DNA from: Xiphophorus maculatus
Lineage: Eukaryota > Chordata > Actinopteri > Cyprinodontiformes > Poeciliidae
NCBI RefSeq assembly: GCF_002775205.1
Contig: NC_036453.1
Location: forward strand, 32,155,213 to 32,219,212
Direction of reading: 5' to 3'
Length of the DNA: 64,000 nucleotides
Of the stretch, positions 46,801 through 57,399 are shown piece after piece. The translations under genes were made by a program, and so were the position numbers. The first letter of the stretch is position 1. Each line of letters starts with the position of its first letter. Under the pieces are notes generated by a model that ran no database searches, had not been told where the DNA came from, and saw nothing but the letters and a program-made list of their open reading frames with translations.

Positions 46801-49800
46801 TAATAATGGGTACATCTAATAATAACTCTTTTAAAAAACAGATCACCACTTTAGCTCACAGCTAAATGTCCTCTTGTTGTGTGTTACCCTTTACCCTCAT
46901 GAAAGGGAGAATTTGTCTTGCTATCATGTTGTTGCATCAAGGCCTTAATATTCATGTTTTATTATTTCTTCTCCAGGCAACTCTGTGCATGCAGACAAAA
47001 GGTTCCTGGACAAGTACATGCCACAATTCATGTACCATCTTCACTACAGAATCATTGATGTCAGCACCATCAAAGAGCTCTGCAGGTAAGGATTTGATCA
47101 TCCAATGAGTTGTGAAGCTTCCAGAACTCAGTCTTGTTCACACACATCAAAAGTTGCATTTCCTCCTAGGCCTGTCGCGATAAACAATAAATCAATTAAT
47201 CGTATGATAAATTAAAACTATCAGCCTCATTTCAATTATCGGCTTTATGGTCTCTTCCGGCCTTTTTCTCTTTCTGTTGATGACACTGAATTAAAAAAGG
47301 CTCAACTCCGGTGCTCTCCACTGACCCTCCCTTCCTCATTTCCTTAGTGTAAAGCCCAGCGCAGACGACACGATCTTAGAGCTGTCGGCCGATTGTCGGC
47401 CCATTTTCAAAACCTGACAGACCACACATTAGCCGACAGAAATCCTAGGTATAACGGTTCCATCGGGTTCGGTCCTGCCGTGTGGTGTCCAACAATGGGC
47501 ACAAAATAATGACTACAAGTTCAGTGAACTAATTTTAAAACCAGGCATCAATCAATGCTTTACTACAATCTACCTGCAATGCATGTGGCTAGTGTCAGCG
47601 TAAAGTCCTGACTGAATGAAAATCATTATAACCTATTTACGTCACGTTAACGAAGAACAGCTGAAAAGTTACGGGTTTATCAACTGCGGTAGCAATTTCG
47701 CTCCAACTCCTCCTCTTGTCATTTCTATATTCTTTGCATGTTGAATAAACATTAATGTTGTTTCCACATATCATCTCCAATGTCCGCTGGACTTCGGATT
47801 GCGCCGTGTCAGCTGTTTAGGATTCCCCTCTGTAATTTCCCCTTAGAAAGCTGGAGGAGAATCTGAGCTTTCTGATTGGCTACCTGTCACATTCAACAGG
47901 CTGTGTTAAGCTCCCAGTCCAAAACCCGATTTAGATCGGAGCGGCCACAACATCTACCGTAACACACCACACACTACAGGATGAGCGCTACGAAATCGTA
48001 AGCAACAATCTTAGAACGCCTAACACTCTAAGATTGTCGTAAGGGGAAAATCGGGGCAAAAAATCATGTAGTGTGAACTATTGCATCACGTAGTCGATGT
48101 GCCCATCTTCTCTATTTAGATCTAATTATTACTGAAGGGCAACATAATATACAGACTTCATAATCTGCACTCTTTGGGTTGAATGCAGTATTTATTTCCA
48201 CTTTGGCTTTATGTTGTTTAGGTTTTATTCAAGTACATTTTTTATTAATGGAGACTGAGAATCCATTTTATTTTTGTTTTTGGTTGTTTTGTTTATTTTG
48301 TTTATCAGCTCCAGTGTTAAATATTCTTTTGAAAATAAAGTGTATCTATCTTTGGCAGGAAATCACATGCATTATTATGTCATTTCCATTAAATCAGTGT
48401 AAAAAGGTCTTCAAACAATATTATCTTTTATCGCAATAATTTTTGAGACAATTAATTGCTCAGCAAAATTTGTTATGGTGACAGGCCTATGGACCTTACC
48501 AAGCTCCGCCCACAACCAACCCACATGACCGCAAGTCTCACAAACAAAGCCTCGCGGCGCGTTGTTTCTATGTAAACATGACTCGATTAGTGCATCATTT
48601 CTACCGGATTTTCACAACATATCAGCTACTACAATGGACAGAGGAACTAACAAGTTCATGTCATCATCTGGGAGGAGGTTACTGGTTTCTCAGTCACAAG
48701 CTGGTTGCAAACCTGAGGCCAGCAGGTGTCAACACTTGAATTTGCAGTATAAAAAAAACAGTTAAAATGTAAGAAGTACAACATAAACATATTCAAAGGC
48801 CCATACTGAAATGTGGTCTGTAGTTGAAGTCATTCAGGTTTCAGCAGCTTTAGTTTGCTTTCACACCACATTAGTGTTCAGTCCATCTTAACTGACCACA
48901 ATGTGTTTGGCATGGTGAGAAAGTTAATTTGAACAGTGATGTGTTTCCTGATCTGCGTGGAAGGGGTTGGTCTTGGTTCACTTGGACATGAACCCTTAGA
49001 GCTCTTTACTTGCAGTGACTTTTACAGTGCAAGAGAAAAGCAGCTGAGACCTGGTCAGTCTCACTATCTACTTTGGTAGCTGTGCTTACCTTTTACTGGG
49101 GGAGGAAGCACTTAAAGCACCACTACTTCAGAATTTATCACTTGTGTAAGTGTTTATTAAAACCAACCAATCATCATGAAACCCTGGTTTTCATGTTATG
49201 AGATGTCCACAACACAAATATTGGTAGCTTCTATTTTTTTTCAGGGTGGGGTTTTGATGTTTTGCTTTGTCTTTTAAGCGCTGATCAAAAACCTCATTTT
49301 TTGGCAAAATCCTGAGTTTAAAACACTTAATTTATATTCTGTTTTTCTTTTAAACATTTTTCAATTGACTTCTGTTATGTTAATATTTTCTGCTAATACT
49401 ACTAAGAATGAAAACATAACTGGTTATGGTATTAAAATATCTGCGTTTGAATTATTTATTTTGTTTTGATATATTTCAAAAAATGAATGCTGTGATTTGT
49501 TTCTGCTCTGAATGTTTACAGACGGTGGTTCCCAGAAGCATTTAAGATGGCACCTCATAAGAGCGCAACCCACAGGTTAATAAAAATAAAATACATGAAA
49601 TTACAACTTTATCAATCATTAAATCAATGTGACATAAAATGCAATAGAGCTGTAGTTCAGTAGGTATTACTGTGTGCTTAGATTAAATAGATGAATAGTC
49701 TTCTGAGTGGTGATTTAGGTGCAATTATTATGGCTACTCTCACTAACAAAACTTAAGTTAAAAGCTAGAATAAATTCTTTGTCTCTCCCATGGTGTTAGC

Positions 49801-50906
49801 ATAATGCTCAGGAGGAGTGCAGCAAATACCACAGTCAGACAGTGGGGAAGTTGGGAGTTGTCCCGTCAGACCATCGCATGGTTTCCAAAACCCCGTGCAC
49901 ATACACACACACGCACACACAAAAAAACCCTTGTAAAAAAAGCGCACACAGGATCAATTTGATCCTGCCAGACTGCGAACAGAATAAAGAACTTATGGGG
50001 CCTAAATGACCCTGTCTCTTAAGGTCACGGGAGGATTAAGGACATATTTAATGTATTTTATACCTTTTTCTCTTTAACTGCATGTGTAGTATTAGTTGTA
50101 TTCATCTACATGTCAAATGCCGAGGGAAATGAAGAAACTCTCACTGCTGAAAATCTTAGCGATGGGAAAAAGCAACCCACATGCATAAAAGAAGAATGCT
50201 GACATCACACGGTAGCACTCTGTTTATGGCACTAATAATGGATTCTGCTGTTTATGGATCAATTTTAACATTATTCAGCAATAGGTGCTGACAGTATTGT
50301 CACAAGATCATAACAGGAAGGAAGCTGATAAAATGAACGCCCAGTAATAGCGACGGCAGTCAGTGGCGCACTGACTTCACTATAAGGCAGGGGTGTCAAA
50401 CTCCAGTCCTCAAGGGCCAGTGTCCTGCAACTTTTAGATGTGCCTCTGCTGCACCACACCTGAATAGAATAATTAGGTCATTAGCAAGACTCTGGAGAAC
50501 TGATCTACACAAAGAGGAGGTAATTAAGCCATTTTGTACCTGTGGCACATCTAAGAACTGCAGGACAGCGGCCCTCGAGGACTGGAGTTTGACACCTGTG
50601 CTATAAGGGGTGAAATATGAGGCATGGGGTTGGAATGTGATGCACTACAATGAATGAAGATTAAGCAGAAAGTTAGGTAACCACATCATTGTTTTTCTCA
50701 GCTGTATAAGTAACAGTTATACTTTACCAAACAATGGTCACTTTAAAACTCTCTTACACTCTCCCATTTTCTGTTTTTCCAGAGCCTTAGATGACATAAA
50801 GGAGAGTATTAAGGAGCTGCAGTACTACAGAGCCAGCATTTTCAAAGCACCATCAGAGGAAAAGAAACACAAGATTATAGGAAATAGTGGCAATAAAAGG
50901 AGTTAG
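40535..50906 (+). CDS. rexo2: Oligoribonuclease REXO2, mitochondrial/cytosolic 3'-5' exonuclease
   Basis: Degrades short RNA oligonucleotides, mainly in mitochondria. Exons: 40535-40804, 46016-46099, 46181-46258, 46421-46532, 46977-47085, 49522-49575, 50783-50906. These give 276 residues and TAG. DEDDh exonuclease motifs are present: [20 protein letters not shown] (first D and E), [16 protein letters not shown] and the [11 protein letters not shown] histidine/aspartate motif. Residues 1-85 are Arg/Lys/Ser-rich and free of acids near the start, fitting a mitochondrial presequence; [16 protein letters not shown] offers an internal cytosolic start. Human REXO2 is 237 residues, so this N-terminus is longer. 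Intron 1 uses a GC donor. An in-frame upstream ATG at 40427 is possible but less likely because it reads through the palindrome. AATAAA lies at 51045. Confidence 0.96.
41164..42368. mobile_element. Element with about 50-bp inverted ends in rexo2 intron 1
   Basis: Left end CTACTATTGCCTCTAGTGGC, continuing GTGGGGGTGGTAACACAACT, is inverted at 42317-42368 with a few changes. The interior includes an antisense reverse-transcriptase fragment. No target duplication was found. It could be a DNA element or two opposed LINE tails. Confidence 0.45.
41931..42245 (-). pseudogene. Reverse transcriptase C-terminal fragment (non-LTR)
   Basis: The minus frame reads [20 protein letters not shown], then [13 protein letters not shown] and a tail recalling [15 protein letters not shown]...KIAGK. 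This is the thumb and C-terminal region seen in fish L2/jockey-like LINEs. Short and without a start: a relic. Confidence 0.55.
42370..43109. other. rexo2 intron 1, unassigned
   Basis: AT-rich, turning GC-richer after 43020 (GCGCGCTCCCGACACGGG). No exon recognised. Confidence 0.35.
43110..44017. mobile_element. Candidate non-autonomous DNA element with 23-bp inverted ends
   Basis: GGTGTTCTGACTATCAGTGC at 43110 and the inverse of 43995-44017 agree at 20 of 23 bases. A GTGCTAC(C/G) motif repeats internally near both ends. No coding capacity and no clear target duplication. Confidence 0.4.
44460..44960 (-). mobile_element. Degenerate L1-like 3' coding fragment
   Basis: The minus-strand translation across frameshifts gives [20 protein letters not shown], then [15 protein letters not shown]. 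This recalls the C-terminal zinc region and final helix of fish L1/Tx1 ORF2. Stops interrupt it. Confidence 0.4.
44970..46015. other. rexo2 intron 1, 3' part
   Basis: AT-rich, with a short more GC-balanced stretch near 45410-45480. I see no exon. Confidence 0.35.
46016..46099 (+). CDS. rexo2: rexo2 exon 2
   Basis: 28 codons, [20 protein letters not shown] then SDLNIIAE. Acceptor TTTAAAG, donor GAG|GTAATA. Confidence 0.95.
46181..46258 (+). CDS. rexo2: rexo2 exon 3
   Basis: 26 codons, [20 protein letters not shown] then KEHHGK. Acceptor GCTAG, donor AAG|GTAGAC. Confidence 0.95.
46421..46532 (+). CDS. rexo2: rexo2 exon 4
   Basis: [20 protein letters not shown], then [18 protein letters not shown]. 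Acceptor GTATCAG, donor GCCG|GTAAGT, phase 1. Confidence 0.95.
46977..47085 (+). CDS. rexo2: rexo2 exon 5
   Basis: [20 protein letters not shown], then [16 protein letters not shown]. Acceptor TCTCCAG, donor TGCAG|GTAAGG, phase 2. Confidence 0.95.
47167..48489. mobile_element. hAT-like non-autonomous element with internal MADF-like exon, copy 2
   Basis: Ends TAGGCCTGTCGCGATA...GGTGACAGGCCTA match copy 1 (27274-28546) in reverse orientation, and the interior aligns end to end, including the MADF-like exon, here minus at about 47660-47790 with the donor changed from CCCGGTAAC to CCCGTAAC. No 8-bp target duplication is visible. Lies in rexo2 intron 5. Confidence 0.82.
48490..48770. other. Unclassified block beside hAT copy 2
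   Basis: More GC-rich than its surroundings (AAGCTCCGCCCACAACCAAC, CTCGCGGCGCGTTG). It contains a short frame [20 protein letters not shown]. Probably part of another repeat; its absence beside copy 1 argues it is not part of the hAT-like unit. Confidence 0.3.
49522..49575 (+). CDS. rexo2: rexo2 exon 6
   Basis: Eighteen codons, [18 protein letters not shown]. Acceptor TTTACAG, donor CACAG|GTTAAT. Supplies the histidine of the HRALDD motif region. Confidence 0.93.
50388..50600. mobile_element. hAT-type miniature element, same family as 16879-17105
   Basis: CAGGGGTGTCAAACTCCAGT to GGAGTTTGACACCTGTG, flanked by the 8-bp duplication CTATAAGG (50380-50387 and 50601-50608). In rexo2 intron 6. Confidence 0.9.
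50783..50906 (+). CDS. rexo2: rexo2 exon 7 with stop
   Basis: [20 protein letters not shown], then [20 protein letters not shown] and TAG. Acceptor TTTTCCAG. Confidence 0.95.
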
Positions 50907-51044
50907 TTCATGAATGAGACTGTTGAAATACTTTCAGTTTTACTTTTGTTTTCTTGTTACATTTCCCTCAAGAAGGGATTTTTTTTTAAATTTAGTTTTT
51001 TTTTTATCAGCAACACTTAGTACTACTGAAGTTTTGTTGGAGTG

Positions 51045-51050
51045 AATAAA
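51045..51050 (+). promoter_or_regulatory. rexo2: Poly(A) signal of rexo2
   Basis: AATAAA 139 bases after the stop codon. The transcript probably ends within the next few tens of bases. Confidence 0.6.
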
Positions 51051-53306
51051 ACTCTAGAAAGGTTTCTTCAGAAAAAAATTATTTCAACATAAATATAATT
51101 TAGGCAGAATCACTCAGTATTTTACTTTTTATTTAATTTGAAGAAACAGGCATTCTGTATCATTGTTTCTATAGAGAACATTCAAGCTTTACAAGTGGTA
51201 TATTACAAGCTAAGTCAGACTGGTAGGCAAAAGCTTTCTGATATATTGAAACAGCCTTTGCCTGACATTTTTGTGCAGTTTGCTTGTTAATTGGGATTTT
51301 CATCTGATGCAAACTTCCCCAGATCATTTTAAGAGATCTCACATGTATTCACATTTGCAAAACAGGGTGCGGCCTACCAAGTTGATAACTTGCTTTTTGG
51401 TATCACTGATGAAAGAAACAGGCTGTTGATACGGCCTCAGCCCGTATCAACAGGCTCAGGCGCCCTTTTGATACCGGCGCCTCAGCACGGGAGGAACCAC
51501 ACATGCTTGCAGAAACAAGATGTCGCTCTGCTGCACCATGTAACCTGTGATGAAATGATTTGATCTGAATAACAACTTGAATCCATTTATTGTTCTCCTG
51601 CATGAGCAAGATTAACTCCTTTAACAAGGGAGAGGAGTATCATTCATCAGCAGGCAATAAATCCACTTGTCAGTAACATGAGACGTTGTCATCAAGCTGG
51701 AATAGATGTTCCCTACAAGCACTGACACACTGACATGTTATGCTGCTAGATCTAACTGCTATTAACTTCTGTTTCAATAAATTGAGGTGAAAAACAGTTA
51801 CCATTACCTTGTCTACTTATATTTGCAAATGACAAAAATTGGAATATAATTGAAGAGCCCATTTATTTCAGAAACATCACTAAGTGAAACATTATGTTGA
51901 TTATAGACAGAGATTGTTTGAAACCCTTTATTCCTGTTAATTATGATGATTTTTGACTTACAGGTAATGAAAACAATTTTAAAGTAGAGTTTTACATCAG
52001 GCCAATAAAAAGCTATTTAAAATAAAAAATGTGGAATTAATGCAAAATATGTTTAAAGGTTATTTTCAGAAGATATATTTTATCCAACAAATAAAACTCA
52101 TAGGCACACATATTGTAATTAATTGAATATCAATGTATTATTGTTGTATGGAATTGTTTACGTTTTTCAGAAATTTCTTACAAATGTGAAATTTCTCTAA
52201 CTTTTTGAGCTATTCTGGTGTATTAACCAGAAACATGTTTTATCTTTGTTGACGTTTTCAGCAGAAGTATACCTGATAGAGTTCTGGAGAATTGGGGATT
52301 TCCTGTGGGTCTCTGATAGTAGTCTGTCTTCAGTCAGCGTAGAGCTCATACCCCTCTACCACTAGTAAACACCCAATCAACATTCAGTATACAAATGAGC
52401 CGACAAGTAGCCTTGAAATGCGACGTCACGTGAGCAAGAGCCCGCTCCTCAGCTCACTGCTAGAGGGCAAAAAAACCCTGCTCACCATCTATGACTACCA
52501 CTGGTTTTAGAGGTCAAATTGTCTAATCTTAATTACACGCTTCATATATAAAAGAAAAAGGAACGCTGTGTTTTGCTAACTATGACCATGAGAAAACAAG
52601 GTCTGTGATTATCACATTTCAATAATCAGTAAGATTTTAATATAAAAAAATAGGGAAGGAAACAAAGTAGCCGATTAGTTAATCTAGCTTGACTGTGAGA
52701 ACCTTAACATGTAGATGTTCTGTTCAGTTTTGGTTCAGTTATAAAACGGCGACCCACACACTCAACTTTGACAGATCATCATTAGAGCAGGTGCCACAGC
52801 TGTGTTCAGGCTATCACCTAGTGATCACAAAATAACCATCATGCCTGAAAACATAAAACTGTAAAGGATTGAAGGTTTTGTTCTTTGTGTGGGAAATGTT
52901 TGCATGTTTTTGGTGTTGAATCCTGATACTTGAACGTAATCTCTGCTGTCAGGTAGTGGTGTGGAACCTATTGTCATTCTGTTATTATGGCAAAGGATCT
53001 GTGTGTAGCTTAAAGCAGACACATCAAAAGAAGAAATGGAGAGGTTTTCAGTTCTTAATCGGTTTTCCTACTTTACTTTCTATTTGCAGCCTCTGTAGTC
53101 TCTGAACGTTCAATAAATGACTGTGTTGGACACAATTTACCCCAATCCCATTAGGCCTTCTCATGAAGAAAACACTAGTCAACATAAATATCATAAAGCA
53201 TAATGCGTACATATGATGACGCTCCCTTCACATTTTTGCCTGCCCCTTCATGTACTGCCCTAGAACCTGCCCTGTCTAAGACTGTAATGTTCTTAGGAGA
53301 TGTTAT
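51051..53306. other. Intergenic downstream of rexo2
   Basis: AT-rich; a 12-bp hairpin at 51423-51453 (CTGTTGATACGG and its inverse). No exon or element recognised. Confidence 0.45.
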
Positions 53307-54617
53307 TGTCATGAAGTGCGGTGAGTGGAGGCAGACGCTGAGACCCAGGTAGGATGAATGATGATGAACTTAATAATGAAAAAGTAATCCAGAGAATCCA
53401 AAGCACAAAGTCCAGACAGCACAAAAGAGCGGATGCAAAAGCTCTCAAACTAGACCACAGGTAACTGGACGAACATGACGAGGACCCGACAAAGACACAG
53501 AGACACAGGTGACACTAAATACACAAGAGGTAATCAAGGAATGAGACACACCTATGAAGGGCCACCAGGGGACGACGAAGGAACACAGGGACCACTAGGG
53601 GGCGACAAAAGGAACACGGGGACCACTAGGGGGTGGAAACTCGAAGAGGGCACTGGAACCACTACGGGGAGACGGGGAGTCACTGGAAGCATTAGGAGGC
53701 GGGGACTGGAAAGAAGCACTAGGAAGCAAAGACCCTCTAACTGGGGTCGGCCATGCCACCGGCCAGGTGCCAGCCTGGCCACCTGGAAGCCCATAGTCAC
53801 AGGGACTGAGACTGGAACAGCGGCAGGAATGGAGGCTGCAGCGGTGGCTACTGTGGGCTCCGGGGACGCGGGAGCTGCAGGAGCTGCAGGAAGCACCGGC
53901 TCCGGAGACGCGGGAGCTGCAGGAGCAGCAGCTGTCTCTGGAGCGAGAGGAGATGCTGGTCCCGGAGACGCTGGAGGTGGGCTGGTGGAGCGGAAGTCCA
54001 GCTCTGGAGGCAGAGGGTCGCCAGCCATTAAGGCTAGAGCTGCCTGGCGTTCCCACTCTGCCTTCTGCTGTAGCCTCACCAACCCCAGGAACTGGAGTTG
54101 GTCTGACCATCCTTCCAGTACCAGGAGTAGCCTGATGGCTACCCCGAGGCATCTGGGGGCGAAATATGGCTTTGCAACAATCTCTACAAAGTCTCTAACA
54201 TTAAATAATAAATCATTCCAATGAGCTACTGTAGGTCCATGTTGGTTTTACTCTTAATACGCGTCCTCACCGTAGTTACTTCTGGTCGGGTCCTACTGTC
54301 ATGAGTTGCGGTGGTGAGGCAGACGCTGAGACCCAGGTAGGATGACTGATAATGATTTAATGATGAGAATAATCCAGAAAATACAAATCCAAAAGTCCAA
54401 GCAGCACGAAGGAGCGCATAACTGGTGACGACAGGAGGACTAGACGAACACGACGAGGACCCGACAAAGACGCAGGGACACAGGTGACACTAAATGCACA
54501 AGAGGTAATCAGGGAATGAGACACACCTGGGAATAATCCAGGGGTGACAGGACAACACGGAGACTCAAGAGACAAAGAAACTCAAAAATAAACACACAGA
54601 AAAGTCAAACCATGACA
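53307..54617 (-). mobile_element. Non-autonomous gypsy-like LTR element with unequal LTRs
   Basis: The right LTR (54297-54617) starts TGTCATGAGTTGCGGTGG and ends CCATGACA. Read on the minus strand it contains a CATTAAATC polyadenylation-like signal. The left LTR (53307 to about 53553) matches until GAGACACACCT and then stops. Flanks GTTAT (53302-53306) and GGTAT (54618-54622) resemble a 5-bp target duplication. The interior has no pol. It is GC-rich, with Pro/Ala-rich minus frames. Confidence 0.65.
53552..54082 (-). pseudogene. Gag-like Pro/Ala-rich open frame
   Basis: Reads VRLQQKAEWERQAALALMAG, then long Pro/Ala/Ser-rich text with SPEP repeats. Position just after the LTR and leader suits a Gag remnant. 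The first ATG after the LTR is closed by a stop within a few codons, so intact translation is doubtful. Confidence 0.3.
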
Positions 54618-55408
54618 GGTATTGTATTATACAGACAGATTATAGGCTACATATATATGCATCTATGTCAAAATGTGGCAACATAAGGGTATGAAATAGT
54701 TTGATTCTCTGACCCTTAAATGTACCTCTCAGAGCAGGGTAACCAAAAGATTTCAACAACTCCACCTTGGTAATTGTACCCAAGGAAGTAGGTACAGCAC
54801 CAGTAAGACTCTTAGGTTTGAGAACCAATGAGAACAAGACGTGGTTCCACAAAAAGTTACATTTTATTGTTCCATGTTTTGTTTTTAAGAGACCTTAAAA
54901 ATTTAAAGAATAAACTACAATGGGAAGAGAAAGGAAAGTGAGCAGCACTGAGGCCTACCAGCAGGGGGAGGGCAGTTGAAGTGTGAGGAACTGGTTCATT
55001 AACAACAACAAAAAAATAAATAAATCCAAATAAATCACCTCAAGCACTTGTGGACATACACTCAATCGTGAAGAAACCCCAACACCAGTCACCCTGGAAT
55101 TCCTCCACCACCTTCACCTCTCAGCCTGGACACAAGAAATAAGGGTGGGGTCATACAAAGCAAAAAAAAAAAAAAGAAATGCTACAATTGGACAAATGGG
55201 TGATTCTAAAATTGGAGATACATTTGGCACTTCAAGAAATGACAAAAAAAAAATTCTTAAAAAGTGTTTTAGGTACTTATTGCATTAAACTTTAACAAAT
55301 CAGTAATTGCCAAACAGCTACAGTACATAATTTTATACTTTTTTTTGCAGAAAAAAACGCATGTGTTGCGGTATGATATGTCAACTCTGTTACAGACAAT
55401 ATAGACCA
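54618..55408. other. Intergenic
   Basis: No confident feature. A minus-strand frame of 70 codons (54640-54852) has no recognisable family. Confidence 0.35.
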
Positions 55409-55462
55409 CAGGTGTCAAACTCCAGTCCTGGAGGGCCGCTGTCCTGAAACCTTTAGATTTGC
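55409..55462. mobile_element. hAT miniature element end fragment
   Basis: CACAGGTGTCAAACTCCAGT followed by CCTGGAGGGCCGCTGTCCTG matches the first fifth of the 16879-17105 family, then breaks off. Confidence 0.6.
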
Positions 55463-55821
55463 AAATGTTTTTGGCTTAGGCTTTATAGCAATAATACATG
55501 TATGTATATATGATTGCATGTTGCCTGATCATATTAATGTTAGGGACTACTGACAATAGTTATCAGTAATAATTTACCATGGCAGCTATGGTTAATTGCT
55601 ATTATGTGATCAGAAGTTCTTAGTTCAGAGTTTTAAGTTTGATTCCCTTTTGGAACTTTTCTGTGTGATTCTAAATTGCCCACAAGTCACTGCGAGTCTG
55701 GATTGGTGCACCTGCAGCTCTCCAACGATCATCATGTGCGGGTCTCACAAAAGCCGCACAAACCTAAACCACTAAAACAGCGCAGCCTTTTTTTTCCCCG
55801 TTTTTTTTATAAACACAAACG

Positions 55822-56235
55822 ATGCTAAATATTAAAGACATGGAAGCGAAGCCGACCCGTGAGATCCACGGAAAGAGGAGGATGTTGATTCCCAGGTTCA
55901 GGTGGCGTCAGACATCCAAAGGAGGAGAAGGTGAAGCAACAATGATTGTTTAATTTTTACTATTTTGGGGAACGTTTCGACTAGATTAAATTGTTTAAAC
56001 CACAGTCTTAGCACGACGCTCAGGAAGAGCGTCAGATGTCAGCTAATGGGAGACCCATCAGCTCTCCAGTTCGGGAAACATCAAAGAAGCTCATAAACAG
56101 GCGACCTGCCAGAACTGCACACGGTAAAGCTCAACCGGCATCCAAACCACTCTTAGAACTACGGAAGGTTCAAACTCCTGTCATTCATTTTTAGCTTACA
56201 GAAAAGGCGCCAAGCGGCCAACTAAACAAAAGTAA
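55822..56235 (+). CDS. Candidate small spliced gene for a basic protein, unrecognised
   Basis: Two to three exon-like pieces in a locally GC-richer patch. 55822-55930 reads EAKPTREIHGKRRMLIPRFR and ends at GAAG|GTGAAG. A second piece from ATG 56036 to 56123 reads MSANGRPISSPVRETSKKLI then NRRPARTAH, with donor G|GTAAAG. A third, 56195-56235, follows TTTTTAG and completes AYRKGAKRPTKQK with TAA. Pieces two and three join in phase. Piece one ends in phase 1 and does not join piece two in frame through the best acceptor. The product would be short and strongly basic. I do not recognise a family. Confidence 0.3.
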
Positions 56236-56960
56236 ACTGACCAATAAGATTTAAGCTTTTGCGTGTCCTTCCCCTCCCCCCACAGACTCAGACGTGCGCT
56301 ACGTGCAAGATGTTTTGACACATAAGATCTTTTTTTCTCTCCACAATTTTATTAATTGTAAAGAGGGTTCGATAATAAAAATTTCAGAAACTATTCTTTT
56401 CTTTTTTTACTTCAAGGAAAAGCTTAAGGTAGGCAGAGTGGGTGCAGCCGTACAACTGCAGGCGCTGCTGCCCTCCGATAATATCCTGCAGGCGTCCGTG
56501 CATAGTTCTGAACTTTAACCATAGAAAAGAGTTTTATGCATAAAGCAATTTATCTTAAACGTTTTTTGTAATTTACTTTAAAACAAAATCTAAATATAAA
56601 CAAATGTTATTAATTCAATGTAAAAATATTAAATTAATTTCGTTGACAGTAAATGACAATGGCTATTTTTAGAACTTGCTCTGCGGCGACTGACAAGGTC
56701 ACCGTGTTGGTGACCCCTGACCTAAAGTATACTTTTATTTAATATATTTCTAAAAGTGTATTTTTATACAATTATGTTTAAATGTGTTTAAAGTTATAAT
56801 GTCAAAATTGGTACAAGCATGCTTTTAGTATACCTTGTATATATTTATAGGTAGTACACTTAATACTTAGTATGCTTAAAATTTACTTTCACAGATGTAA
56901 GTACTGTATATTTGAAATATACTAAAGTATATATATTTTTATAGTGCAGCCTTCAGCCTT
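56236..56960. other. Intergenic, AT-rich with one alternative exon-like frame
   Basis: After CCCCCACAG at 56285 a frame SDVRYVQDVLTHKIFF runs about 45 codons to AAG|GTAGGC and could be an alternative exon of the preceding candidate. 56720-56945 is rich in AGTATAC/AAGTATA motifs, possibly a repeat. Confidence 0.3.
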
Positions 56961-56964
56961 CTAG

Positions 56965-57210
56965 AAGAATCAGAATTGTTTTTATTGTCATTGTGCAAGA
57001 AAGAAAGCACAACAAAATGAAAATATAGCAATTCTCAAAGGTAAATCAAATAAAATAATAAATAAGTGCAGGAGTGTATTTCAGTATAGCACATTTGAGT
57101 ATATATACATATATATGTGGGTGCATGTGTGTGTGTGGGTGGGTGGAGGGTGGGGGCAGGGGGATCGCGTGCGGGCGTGTGTGTGTATGTGTGTGTGTAT
57201 GTTTATGCCA
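56965..57210. repeat. LINE-like 3' tail and GT-rich microsatellite
   Basis: AATCAGAATTGTTTTTATTG followed by TCATTGTGCAAGAAAG is a terminal theme shared by many teleost retroposons. An imperfect (GT)n/(GGGT) tract follows at 57117-57200. Confidence 0.45.
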
Positions 57211-57399
57211 GTCATGTCCCTCGGTTATCAGCAGAATCCAGACTTGGTGAGCATGACGTTTCAGTTTAGAAACAGCCACCAGGTTCCAATCATTCAGGCA
57301 CCTTCTCAGTACTAAGGACACACCTCCAAATGTACAAGTTTTAGAGCAGACGTATGAGCAGCCTAACACGCATACCAGTACTCTATTGACAGATGAAAT

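Noticed and set aside
54640..54852. 70-codon minus frame as a possible exon
   Set aside because: No family, no flanking splice signals that fit a gene, and it lies beside an LTR element.
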